Assembly: GCF_017498525.1 (NCBI RefSeq)
Contig: NZ_CP071796.1
Span: 2,170,001 to 2,234,000, forward strand
From: Ottowia testudinis
GTDB lineage: Bacteria; Pseudomonadota; Gammaproteobacteria; Burkholderiales; Burkholderiaceae_C
Length of the DNA: 64,000 nucleotides
Direction of reading: 5' to 3'
Position numbers and translations under genes: made by a program
Part shown: positions 45,156 to 53,875 of the stretch, one piece after another
Position numbering within the stretch: the stretch's first letter is position 1
How the letters are laid out: each line of letters starts with the position of its first letter
The notes under the pieces: generated by a model
The model's database searches: none
Told to the model about the DNA's origin: nothing
The model's input: only the letters and a program-made list of their open reading frames with translations

Positions 45156-46136
45156 TTACCCAGTCACACGTTGCGACAGCTTCGTACTGGAGAAGGGAAC
45201 CGCCGCGATGTCCGCATCCGGGTACAGATCCGTCATCAGTTCGACCATGCCGGGGCGCGGCGGCAACAGTTCGCGGACAGCCTGCTTTTCGGTGATGCCC
45301 AGAATAAGCCCGATCTGCTCCTCGTCCGCCCCGCGGGCATCCAGGCGAACCGCCACCGTGCGCCTCAGAGTCACGGCCGACAGGCCATGCATGTTGATGC
45401 GCTTGAAGATCTTGCGATAGGTATCGAGCATCTGCCGGCACAAAAAACGAGGCCGGCCTTCGGCATCCAGGCGGTGCACGATGTAGGGCTGGCCGACATC
45501 GTTCAGGAAGAGCCGCGCCGACGGGTCGAAGCCGCGGTAGGGTTCGCCAGCCTGCGGCGCCCTGCCCTCCTGGACAAGCCGATAGTCCAGATAGTCATCG
45601 ATGGCCCGGATGGCCGCCGAACTCCGAAAGAACAGCGGGCGCGGCTTCCGGTTGACCGACACCGCCGCCCGCATCTCGGAACAGGTGCGGACCGATCCGT
45701 CCGCATTCAGATAATCGCCGATCTCCAGGCGCGCAACCTCCAGCGGCCGCGCGCCCGTTGCCAGCACGATGTGGATCAGCGCCATGTCCCGCAAGGGCGT
45801 CGGGCTACGCTGGCCAGCGCGGCGGATCATCGTCCACACGTCCTTGTCGGAGAGGGCCTGCGGTTGCGCCGACGGGCGCAGATCGCCTGCCTCGAAGCGA
45901 ACCAGGGCCGCTTCAACGTCATCCTTGTGGGCACGCAACTTGTGGACGTAACCCGTCGCCTCCGGATTGAACCCGTCGATTCCGACCTGTCGCTGCAACA
46001 GCCGGGCTAGGCGCTTGACCCGATGTTCGATGGCGGTACGAGTCAGGCTGTGTATTGCGGCGACGGCGTCATAGGTCTCCCCGGCAAGAACTGCCCTCAG
46101 AATGACGATGGACAGGCGGGTCGACTCACTGTGCAT
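45156..46136 (-). CDS. Tyrosine-recombinase-like protein, catalytic residues incomplete
   Basis: A 326-residue protein. The N-terminal 60 residues contain a helix-turn-helix-like segment. The C-terminal 220 residues resemble phage integrases: TGARPLEVARLEIGDY is the first-arginine box, and LSAVTLRRTVAVRL plus ILGITEKQ match the second box. However, the His of H-x-x-R is absent (V-T-L-R-R), and no Tyr stands at the usual distance after LLG. It may be a regulator or resolvase relative rather than an active integrase. It borders the right edge of the siderophore cargo. Start uncertain: no clear ribosome-binding site. Confidence 0.6.
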   Translation of the reverse strand: MHSESTRLSIVILRAVLAGETYDAVAAIHSLTRTAIEHRVKRLARLLQRQVGIDGFNPEATGYVHKLRAHKDDVEAALVRFEAGDLRPSAQPQALSDKDVWTMIRRAGQRSPTPLRDMALIHIVLATGARPLEVARLEIGDYLNADGSVRTCSEMRAAVSVNRKPRPLFFRSSAAIRAIDDYLDYRLVQEGRAPQAGEPYRGFDPSARLFLNDVGQPYIVHRLDAEGRPRFLCRQMLDTYRKIFKRINMHGLSAVTLRRTVAVRLDARGADEEQIGLILGITEKQAVRELLPPRPGMVELMTDLYPDADIAAVPFSSTKLSQRVTG

Positions 46137-46876
46137 TTCAGGCGCGTGGCATACGGATTGGCCTGCTTCCGATGCTCTCGTTCCGCGCCCTGGCGAGACA
46201 GCCGATATTCACCCAAAAGAAAGGGGAACTCGGCATCAGCTTCCGACTGGACAACAGGTTCATCGATGGCGGGGCTCGCCAGCCCGGCCGCATTCGATCC
46301 ACACCGCCCATGCACACCCCACCACTTGCACCCTCGTTCGAGCACCCCTTCGCGGTGGGACGAAGGCATTGCCGCGTGAACCAACCCTCCAGGAACTCTT
46401 CTTCGCCGCACACGGTGTAGCGATCGCCGCGATCCATGCCGACTTGCTTTCCACGATGGCGGCACGACGGGTAACACCACCATCCCCATCCGGCCACCAT
46501 TCGGGGGCTTTGAGAGAAGCGCCTGCGCCGCGATCGGTACACGCGGATCAAGGCGCGAGACACTGACCGGGCTCACGGGCCATCGCAGCCCGACGCATGT
46601 CCTACGGGGCATCCCGATACCTATCGGCGTCGCGGTCGATACCCGCCTTGCGACACGAACCTGCCAACCCGTCATGCACGCGATGGCAGGCGGACACATG
46701 CCGCTCACGCCGCTTGGCGTGCAAGCACCGCTCGTTGCACCCCTTTCACAATTCCCGCAACCACACGGGACTTCGTTTGAGGCCGCACTGCATCGGTCCA
46801 TGTATTCAACCCTCATCGAGGAGTTCCACTCCTCATGACGGGACGGGGGACTCCTTGTTTATCAGGAGTCCTCAAT
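46137..46876. other. Gene-free stretch before the methylase-helicase gene
   Basis: About 740 bp. Frames of 64-239 codons exist on both strands, but none has recognisable content, a convincing ribosome-binding site or backbone codon use. It presumably holds the promoter and a long leader of the 46877 gene. Close to its end, GGGACTCC at 46852 and AGGAGTCC at 46864 can pair, which may form a hairpin near the start site of the big gene. Confidence 0.4.
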
Positions 46877-49800
46877 ATGGCCAGAAAAGCCACTATTGCT
46901 TCCGCGTCCTATTGGCTGCCGGGCTTCGAGCCCCATGCCGCCCCATCCAACGAGCCGGTCGACACCTTGTACCGGTCGACTGAGGAAACAGAGACGCCAT
47001 CGATTCCGGCACCCATCGCCGCTGCCAGCCGCGATGAAGCCGTCGAAGTCGTGACAGTTCGTCGGCAGGGTTGGCGGCTCACCGTCGTCGAATCAAACGG
47101 TGCCGTCCGGGAAACCTTCCCACGATTGCGTCCCGCCGACCTGGAAGGCCTGGGGAGCGCCGTGGCCAAGTTCGAGGCCAACGTACGCGCAATCGAGATC
47201 CTGGCCCTGATCGAGACCGGGAACCGCTCGCCAGACAAGGACGAGCGCCTGGCCATGGTGCGCTACACGGGCTGGGGCAGCCTTCCGGCGGCGTTCAACC
47301 TCGAAGGCAAAGACCCGGCCTGGAGCGCACGAGCCCGGCAGTTGCAGTCCCTGCTGAGCGAAGTCGACTACGAGTCGGCCCGGGCGTCGGTTAACAACAG
47401 CCACTACACGTCGCTCGACGTGATCGATAGCCTGTGGGCAGCCGTCCGGCGGCTGGGCTTCACCGGCGGGCGCATCCTCGAACCGGCGGCCGGCATCGGC
47501 CACTTCATCGGTGCCATGCCGGAAGACCTGATAGCGGCCTCCCAATTGACCACGGTAGAAATCGACCGTCTGTCGGGGCGGCTGCTCCAGGCTCTGTACA
47601 CGCCGGCGGGCGTCACCGTGCATCTCTCTCCCTTCGAGAAGTCGTCCTTCCCGGACGGCTGGTTCGATCTGGTGATCGGCAACGTCCCGTTCGGCAACTA
47701 CAAGGTGCCGGACGCGAGCAACCGGCCCTACGCCGGCTTCAGCATCCACAACTACTTCATCGCCGGTTCGCTGGATCTGGTTCGACCGGGTGGCCTGGTG
47801 GTCCTGATCACCAGCAGCCACACGCTGGAATCGCACAGCACAGCCGTACGCCGGCACCTCGCATCCCAGGCTCACCTCCTGGGAGCGATCCGCCTGCCCA
47901 AGGGTGCATTCGCCGAACTGGCGGGCACCGAAGTCCAGACCGACGCCCTGATCCTGCGCAAGCGCGAGGGAGCGGAACCGGTCGAGGGCGACTGGATCGA
48001 GCGTTTCCATGCCCCTGACGGCCTGATCGACCCGAGCCACCACCGGCCCTACATGCCGGTCAATGCGTGGTACGCCCGGCATCCCGAATGGGTGATCGGC
48101 CGCCTGCGCATGGAGAGCAACGGCTACGACGAAGTGCCGACCGCGGTCTACGAAGGTGACCTCCACACCGCGTTGGCCGAGCGGATCGCGATGCTGCCCG
48201 AGGGCATCTATCGCCCCGCCAAGACCGCCGCCCTGGTGGTGCATGCGCCGATCCCCGCCGAACCTGGTGCAAGGCCAGGAACCTTCCGCATCCGCAACGG
48301 CCGGCTCCATCGGGTGGACGGCGGATCGCTCGTCGATGTGCACGAACAGTTCAACGCCACCCAGCGGGCAAGGATCACAGGCATGTGCGCGATCCGCGAC
48401 CATGCCCGCGCCCTGCTGGACGCCCAGTTGGCCGAGGACGGTGACGAGAAGCTGCGCCCCTTGCGGGCCATGCTGAACGGCACCTACGATCGCTACGTAG
48501 CGAAGTACGGCTATCTGTCGACGCGGGCCAATGCGCTCGCCTTCCGGCGCGACCCCGACTATCCGCTGCTCCTCTCCCTGGAGCATTACGACGAGGAGAC
48601 CGAGACCGCCCGCAAGGCGGCCTTGTTCACTCAACGGACGCTACGCCGCGTGACGGCGCCCACCTCGGCCGACGAGCCGACGGCGGCGCTGGCCGCGTCG
48701 ATGCAATGGCGTGGCCGGGTCGATCCGGGCTACATGGCGCAGTTGCTGTCCGCCCCGGAAGAGGCGGTCATGGCGGCGCTAGCGGAAGCCGGGCACATCT
48801 TCCTGGACCCTCTCGACGAGACCTGGAAGACGGCCGACGAGTACCTGTCCGGGAACGTCAAGGTCAAGCTCGACCAGGCGAGGATGGGTGGGCCAGCCTA
48901 CCGGCGCAATGCCGAGGCCCTGGAGAAGGTTCAGCCGGAAGATCTGCCGTCGGCATCCATCGAAGTCCGGCTGGGCGCCGTCTGGATCCCGGCCGCCGAC
49001 GTCGAGGCCTTCATGCAGGAAGCGTTGGAGATCAAGGACTGCAAGGTCCGCTATTCCGGCGAGGCGGGTGCGTGGTCGATCGAATACTCCGAATGGTCGG
49101 TGCGCCAAAGCGTCAAGGCCACCCAGGAGTTCGGCACATCGCGCATGCATGCGGTTGCCCTGGTGCTGTGCGCCCTCAACGTGCAGACCCCGACGGTCAA
49201 GGATCCGGTACCCGACAAGGACACCTACGTCGTCAACTCCGATGAGACCCTGGCCGCCCGGGAGAAGCTCGGGCTGCTGAAGGACCGCTTCGCGGTCTGG
49301 GCCTTCGAAGACATGGCCCGCCGCGAGCGGCTGTGCGCGCTCTACAACCGGCTGTTCAACGCCACCCGGCCGCGGACCTTCGACGGTTCGCACCTGGTGC
49401 TGCCGGGGTTCTCGCAGTGCTTCAAGCTGCACCCGCAGCAGCCGAACGCGGTGTGGCGCATCGTGCAGTCCGGCAATACCGGGCTGTTCCACACGGTGGG
49501 GGCCGGCAAGACGGCGGTGTGCGTCATCGCCAGCATGGAGCTGCGCAGGCTGGGCTTTGCAGCCAAGCCTTGCCATGTGGTTCCGAATCACATGCTGCAA
49601 AGCTACACGGCGGAGTTCGTCCGGCTCTATCCCCAGGCCTCGGTACTGATGGCCACGAAGGAAGACCTGGAAGGCGACCGCCGCAGGGAGCTCATATCGC
49701 GCATCGCCACCGGCGATTGGGACGCGGTAGTCATCACCCACGCGAGCTTCGAGCGCATCAAGACATCCCTCGAGTTCACCGAGGGATTCATCAAGGAGGT

Positions 49801-51895
49801 CATCCATGACATAGAACTGGCCGTGCGTGCGGCCAAGAGCGAAGACCGATCCAACCGGATCGTGAAGCAACTGGAAAAGATGAAGAAGAGCTGGGCGGCG
49901 CGCCTGGACAAGCTGTCGGCTCAGGGCAAGAAGGACGACCTGCTGACCTGGGAGCAACTGGGCATCGACTGGCTGTTCGTGGACGAAGCCCATTTGCACA
50001 AGAACCTGTTCCGCTTCTCCAAAATGCGGGTGGCGGGTTTGCCGATGGCAAGTTCCGAGCGCGCCTTCGATCTGTACCTGAAGACGCGCTACACGATGCA
50101 ACTGCACGGCAACCGTCAGCGGGGCGTAGTGTTCGCGACCGCGACGCCCGTGGCCAACACCATGGCCGAGATTCACACCATGCAGCGCTACCTGCAGCCC
50201 AAGCGGCTCGCCGAGCTGGGCCTGCAGCAGTTCGACGCCTGGGCCGCCACCTTCGGAGAAGCGGTCACGGCGCTGGAGATCGCGCCCGACGGCAGCGGCT
50301 ACCGGATGCACACGCGCTTCGCGCGCTTCATCAACGTGCCCGAGCTGATGTCGATTTTCGGGGAGGTGGCGGACATCCAGACCGCCGAGATGCTGAAGCT
50401 GCCGGTACCCAAGCTGCGCGGCGGCAAGGCCCGCATCGTGGCCTGCCCGCCGAGCCCGCAGTTGAAGGCTTTCGTGCAGACCCTGGTCGAACGTGCGTCG
50501 GCGATCCGCAGCGGTCACGTGAAGCCGGACGAGGACAACATGCTTGCGGTCACCAACGATGGCCGCAAGGCCGCGCTGGACTTCCGGCTGATCGTGCCCG
50601 CGGCCAAGTTCGATACCGCGGGCAAGGTCGCCGCGTGCGTGCGCGAGGTGCATGCCATCTGGCAGCGCACGGTGGAGTTCCGCGGTGCCCAGCTGATCTT
50701 CTGCGACCTGTCGTCCCCCAAGGGCGGCAGGGCCTTCAGCGTCTACGAGGATCTGCGCATGCGGCTCATCGACGTCGGCATTCCCGAGCAGGAAATCGCG
50801 TTCATCCACGACGCGGACACCGACGCCCAAAAGGCGAAGCTCTTCAAGAATGTCCGGGAAGGCCGCATCCGGGTGCTGTTGGGGTCGACCCAGAAGATGG
50901 GGATCGGCACCAATGTCCAGGATCGGCTGGCAGCCCAGCACGACCTGGATGCACCCTGGCGCCCGTGCGATGTGGAGCAGCGGGAAGGCCGCATCCTGCG
51001 GCAAGGCAACATGAACGAGGAGGTGGACATCTTCCGCTACGTCACCGAGGGTTCCTTCGACGCCTACTCCTGGCAGACCCTGGAGACCAAGGCGCGCTTC
51101 ATCGCCCAAGTCATGCGGGGCGACCGGGCACTGCGCTCGGTTGAGGATGTAGCACTTGCCACGCTGTCCTACGCCGAGGTGAAAGCCCTGGCGTCGGGCA
51201 ACCCGCTCGTCATCGAGAAGGCGGGCGTGGACGCGGAGGTGGCCAAGCTCTCGACGCTGCATTGGGTGTGGCGCAACCAGCGCTACGCCAACGAGCGCGA
51301 GGTGACCGAGTTGCCGCTGTCGATCGCGGCGCTGGAGAAAAAGCTGGCGGCCCACGAGGCCGACCTGTCCCGGCTGGAGCCGCAGGAGATGGGCTCCATC
51401 TCGGTGGAAATTGGCAAGCGGCGCATCGTCGGACCGGACTCGGTCGGCGAGGCGTTGCGGGCGAAAGTGCTGGCTACGAAAGAAGAGGCAGCCAGCGCGC
51501 ACACGCGGGTCGACCGCGTCATCGGGCGCTTCGGCGGATTCGACCTGGGCATCGCCTGCGCGAGCCGTGAGCACGTGCCGGAGCTCTACCTGGCGGGCAA
51601 TGCTGTGTACAACACGACACCCTACCAGACGGGACCGGCACTCGTGGCGGGCTTGCTCGCCACGCTTGGCTCCGTCGAGGAACTGGCCGATAAAGCCAGA
51701 ACCCTGCTGCAGACACGCCGCAAGCGCCTGGCCGACCTTGAAGTCGAGCTGGGCCGGCCGTTCGAGCATGAACTGCGCCTGAACACGCTACGAGCGCGTC
51801 AGGCTGAACTGATCGAGCAACTCGACCTCACGAAGGACGAAGCCGGCAGCCACGCGGCTGATGCCGATGCCGACGCCGCGCTTGCCACCGCATGA
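46877..51895 (+). CDS. Large adenine-methylase-like / DEAD-box helicase protein
   Basis: A 1672-residue protein. The start at 46877 has AGGAG 8 nt upstream. Around residue 200 is methylase motif I (LEPAAGIGHFIG) and near 268 the variant motif IV GNVPFGNY, where N-P-P-Y/F is usual. From about residue 870 there is a superfamily 2 helicase: GAGKT (875), DEAHLHKN (about 1035), ATATPVANT (about 1090) and motif VI QREGRILRQGN (about 1366). The C-terminal 200 residues are helical. Such fused proteins are frequent on ICEs and large phages and are often labelled Eco57I-type methylase or SNF2-like; their role is not settled. No restriction endonuclease or specificity gene is adjacent. Confidence 0.8.
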   Translation: MARKATIASASYWLPGFEPHAAPSNEPVDTLYRSTEETETPSIPAPIAAASRDEAVEVVTVRRQGWRLTVVESNGAVRETFPRLRPADLEGLGSAVAKFEANVRAIEILALIETGNRSPDKDERLAMVRYTGWGSLPAAFNLEGKDPAWSARARQLQSLLSEVDYESARASVNNSHYTSLDVIDSLWAAVRRLGFTGGRILEPAAGIGHFIGAMPEDLIAASQLTTVEIDRLSGRLLQALYTPAGVTVHLSPFEKSSFPDGWFDLVIGNVPFGNYKVPDASNRPYAGFSIHNYFIAGSLDLVRPGGLVVLITSSHTLESHSTAVRRHLASQAHLLGAIRLPKGAFAELAGTEVQTDALILRKREGAEPVEGDWIERFHAPDGLIDPSHHRPYMPVNAWYARHPEWVIGRLRMESNGYDEVPTAVYEGDLHTALAERIAMLPEGIYRPAKTAALVVHAPIPAEPGARPGTFRIRNGRLHRVDGGSLVDVHEQFNATQRARITGMCAIRDHARALLDAQLAEDGDEKLRPLRAMLNGTYDRYVAKYGYLSTRANALAFRRDPDYPLLLSLEHYDEETETARKAALFTQRTLRRVTAPTSADEPTAALAASMQWRGRVDPGYMAQLLSAPEEAVMAALAEAGHIFLDPLDETWKTADEYLSGNVKVKLDQARMGGPAYRRNAEALEKVQPEDLPSASIEVRLGAVWIPAADVEAFMQEALEIKDCKVRYSGEAGAWSIEYSEWSVRQSVKATQEFGTSRMHAVALVLCALNVQTPTVKDPVPDKDTYVVNSDETLAAREKLGLLKDRFAVWAFEDMARRERLCALYNRLFNATRPRTFDGSHLVLPGFSQCFKLHPQQPNAVWRIVQSGNTGLFHTVGAGKTAVCVIASMELRRLGFAAKPCHVVPNHMLQSYTAEFVRLYPQASVLMATKEDLEGDRRRELISRIATGDWDAVVITHASFERIKTSLEFTEGFIKEVIHDIELAVRAAKSEDRSNRIVKQLEKMKKSWAARLDKLSAQGKKDDLLTWEQLGIDWLFVDEAHLHKNLFRFSKMRVAGLPMASSERAFDLYLKTRYTMQLHGNRQRGVVFATATPVANTMAEIHTMQRYLQPKRLAELGLQQFDAWAATFGEAVTALEIAPDGSGYRMHTRFARFINVPELMSIFGEVADIQTAEMLKLPVPKLRGGKARIVACPPSPQLKAFVQTLVERASAIRSGHVKPDEDNMLAVTNDGRKAALDFRLIVPAAKFDTAGKVAACVREVHAIWQRTVEFRGAQLIFCDLSSPKGGRAFSVYEDLRMRLIDVGIPEQEIAFIHDADTDAQKAKLFKNVREGRIRVLLGSTQKMGIGTNVQDRLAAQHDLDAPWRPCDVEQREGRILRQGNMNEEVDIFRYVTEGSFDAYSWQTLETKARFIAQVMRGDRALRSVEDVALATLSYAEVKALASGNPLVIEKAGVDAEVAKLSTLHWVWRNQRYANEREVTELPLSIAALEKKLAAHEADLSRLEPQEMGSISVEIGKRRIVGPDSVGEALRAKVLATKEEAASAHTRVDRVIGRFGGFDLGIACASREHVPELYLAGNAVYNTTPYQTGPALVAGLLATLGSVEELADKARTLLQTRRKRLADLEVELGRPFEHELRLNTLRARQAELIEQLDLTKDEAGSHAADADADAALATA

Positions 51896-51901
51896 TGGAC
51901 T

Positions 51902-51931
51902 CCCCCAGTCGCAAGGCTGGGGGATTTTTTT
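51902..51931 (+). terminator. Rho-independent terminator
   Basis: A 7-bp stem CCCCCAG/CTGGGGG with an 8-nt loop is followed by GA and seven Ts. It lies 7 nt after the stop of the methylase-helicase gene. Confidence 0.85.
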
Positions 51932-52073
51932 GTCCCTCCAGCCATCGCATCATCGAATCTGGCCGGCCATGTTTGCCGGCGAAGATTCAATGAGGGACGA
52001 ACGGACGCAACCCCAACCTCTGACCAACCGGCAGCAAGAAGGATTCAAGGACAGTTCTTGCCGGTGTGCAAAC

Positions 52074-52111
52074 GCGTTAGTAAAATTTGATGCTGAATTT
52101 TTTACTAACGC
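52074..52111. promoter_or_regulatory. Long inverted repeat upstream of the Fic gene
   Basis: Two perfect 12-bp arms (GCGTTAGTAAAA at 52074-52085 and its complement at 52100-52111) are separated by 14 bp of AT-rich sequence, about 34 nt before the Fic start. The size and AT-richness suit a dimeric regulator. The Fic protein itself has a C-terminal winged-helix-like region, so autoregulation is possible (inference). Confidence 0.6.
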
Positions 52112-52144
52112 CCATTGCTATTTAAGCCACCTTAACTTAAGGCC

Positions 52145-53359
52145 ATGCCAAACAACGAAGCTCCCCAGGACGCCCACCCGACGAATCCAAGGATCGGGCG
52201 CTACGTATCAACCGTGGCCTTCGACGAAACCGTCAACGCTTACGTTCCGCCCCCATTGCCGCCGGAACCCCCACTGGCGCTCTCCCCTCAACTGCTCCAG
52301 CGACTCAGCGAGGCAGACCGGGCGATTGGCCGACTGGACGGCGTGTCCATGCTGCTTCCGGACAAGGCCTTGTTCCTCTACATGTACGTCCGCAAGGAAG
52401 CGGTTCTTTCGTCACAAATCGAAGGAACCCAGTCCACCCTCGACGACCTCCTGCAGTACGAGAACGCCGCTCTGGCTGGCAAGCCACTCGACGATATCAC
52501 CGAGGTGTCCAACTACGTGGACGCCATGATGTACGGGCTGGGCGTCCTGCGAGACCCCAAGGGGCTGCCGCTCTGCCTGCGCCTCTTGCGGGACATGCAC
52601 GCCAGGCTCCTCCAGAAGGGCCGCGGGCAAAGCAAGAATCCGGGCGAGTTCCGTCGCTCCCAGAACTGGATCGGGGGCACTCGGCCGGGCAACGCCCACT
52701 TCGTGCCTCCCCCGGTCAACGAGATGGAACGCTGCTTGGATGACCTCGAGCGCTTTCTCCATGACGATTCCGCACTCATTCCCCCTCTCATCAAGGCCGG
52801 GCTGCTGCATGTGCAGTTCGAGTCCATCCACCCGTTTCTGGACGGCAACGGGCGCCTGGGCCGCCTGATGATTGCCCTGTTCCTGGTTGAAAAGAAGGTC
52901 CTCCACGAACCCCTGCTCTACCTCAGCCTGTACCTCAAGACCCATCGGGAACAGTACTACCGACTGCTGCAGGACGTTCGACTTCGCGGCGACTGGGAAA
53001 CCTGGACCGAGTTCTTCCTCACCGGTGTGGCAGAGACCGCCAACAACGCCCATGAGAGCGCGATGCGCATCGTGGCCCTCTTCCAGGCGGACAGGGAGCG
53101 TATCTCGGCTTGTGGAGAACAGACCAACTCCATGCTCCGGGTGCACGAGTTGCTCCAGACACACCCGTTTCTCAACGCGGCGCAGGCCCAGAAAAAAACC
53201 GGCCTCAGCGCTCCCACCGTCAACAAGGCATTCGAGGCATTGGAGAGCCTCGAGATCGTGGGCGAAATCACCGGCAAGCAACGCGGTCGTGTCTTTGCCT
53301 ATGCGGCGTTCCTGAAAATTCTGGAAAGTGGGACGGAAGTGCAGCCTCCAACCCACTGA
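52145..53359 (+). CDS. Fic family protein with winged-helix C-terminus
   Basis: A 404-residue Fic protein. The Fic core HPFLDGNGRLGR (residues 226-237) is complete, so AMP-transfer activity is expected. SSQIEGTQSTL near residue 94 fits the (S/T)-x3-E-(G/N) inhibitory motif of class II Fic enzymes, which keep themselves inactive. The last 70 residues (NAAQAQKKTGLSAPTVNKAFEALESLEIVGEITG) look like a winged helix. It stands alone behind a perfect inverted repeat and before a HipBA pair, in an accessory stability region of the element. Targets unknown. Confidence 0.88.
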   Translation: MPNNEAPQDAHPTNPRIGRYVSTVAFDETVNAYVPPPLPPEPPLALSPQLLQRLSEADRAIGRLDGVSMLLPDKALFLYMYVRKEAVLSSQIEGTQSTLDDLLQYENAALAGKPLDDITEVSNYVDAMMYGLGVLRDPKGLPLCLRLLRDMHARLLQKGRGQSKNPGEFRRSQNWIGGTRPGNAHFVPPPVNEMERCLDDLERFLHDDSALIPPLIKAGLLHVQFESIHPFLDGNGRLGRLMIALFLVEKKVLHEPLLYLSLYLKTHREQYYRLLQDVRLRGDWETWTEFFLTGVAETANNAHESAMRIVALFQADRERISACGEQTNSMLRVHELLQTHPFLNAAQAQKKTGLSAPTVNKAFEALESLEIVGEITGKQRGRVFAYAAFLKILESGTEVQPPTH

Positions 53360-53415
53360 TTGAGGTTGGAACTTCGGCAGCATGTTTGGAAGACGACAAC
53401 CCACACAGACAGAAC

Positions 53416-53519
53416 GACTGAAACCGTCTCTAAACAGGATCTGAACTGTTTCAGTCTACACAGGCTTGACTCACGAGCCCATGAAAAGTATGCTGAAACC
53501 AACCCTATATTGATTTCAG
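53416..53519 (+). promoter_or_regulatory. hipBA promoter flanked by inverted repeats
   Basis: A sigma-70 promoter TTGACT (53466-53471) - 17 nt - TATGCT (53489-53494) lies 37 nt before hipB. Upstream, GACTGAAAC (53416-53424) pairs perfectly with GTTTCAGTC (53448-53456). Downstream, CTGAAA (53493-53498) pairs with TTTCAG (53514-53519). All four share CTGAAA, so they may be HipB operators controlling the pair (inference). Confidence 0.55.
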
Positions 53520-53530
53520 ACGAATTCAAC

Positions 53531-53875
53531 ATGCCCCGCCCCCTTCAGCTGAATCAGACCGCGCCGTTTGCCGTGAGGGACGGTGCCCTGCGCATCGGCG
53601 AACGGCTGGCGATGGCCCGCAAGCGCCGGCGACTGACTCTGCGCGAGCTGGCGGCCAAGGCGGGCATCAGCTACGACACCGCGCGTGCGGTGGAAGCTGG
53701 CAACCTGCAAACCGGCCTGGGGGCCTACTTGGCCATGCTCTGGGCCATGGGCTTGGAATCCGAGATCGAGGCGTTTGCCGACCCTGAACGCGACGAGGAG
53801 GGCAAGCAACTGGAGCTCACGCGTCTGCCGCAGCGGGTTCGCCACCGCAAGGAGCGACTCGATGACGAGTTCTGA
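53531..53875 (+). CDS. hipB: HipB-like antitoxin (XRE helix-turn-helix)
   Basis: A 114-residue DNA-binding protein with an XRE-type helix-turn-helix (LAMARKRRRLTLRELAAKAG, then ISYDTARAVEAG) at residues 27-60. The start at 53531 is the first ATG in the frame behind the promoter; the ribosome-binding site is poor. It overlaps the HipA start by 14 bp, the usual toxin-antitoxin arrangement. Expected to repress the operon and neutralise HipA. Confidence 0.85.
   Translation: MPRPLQLNQTAPFAVRDGALRIGERLAMARKRRRLTLRELAAKAGISYDTARAVEAGNLQTGLGAYLAMLWAMGLESEIEAFADPERDEEGKQLELTRLPQRVRHRKERLDDEF

Noticed and set aside
46097-46816. Minus-strand frame of 239 codons and overlapping frames upstream of 46877
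   Set aside because: Composition is typical of random GC-rich reading, with no start signal and no motif.
48779-51769. A 996-codon minus-strand frame opposite the methylase-helicase
   Set aside because: Low-complexity His/Arg/Leu/Gly composition with no motif. The plus-strand frame has clear helicase and methylase motifs.
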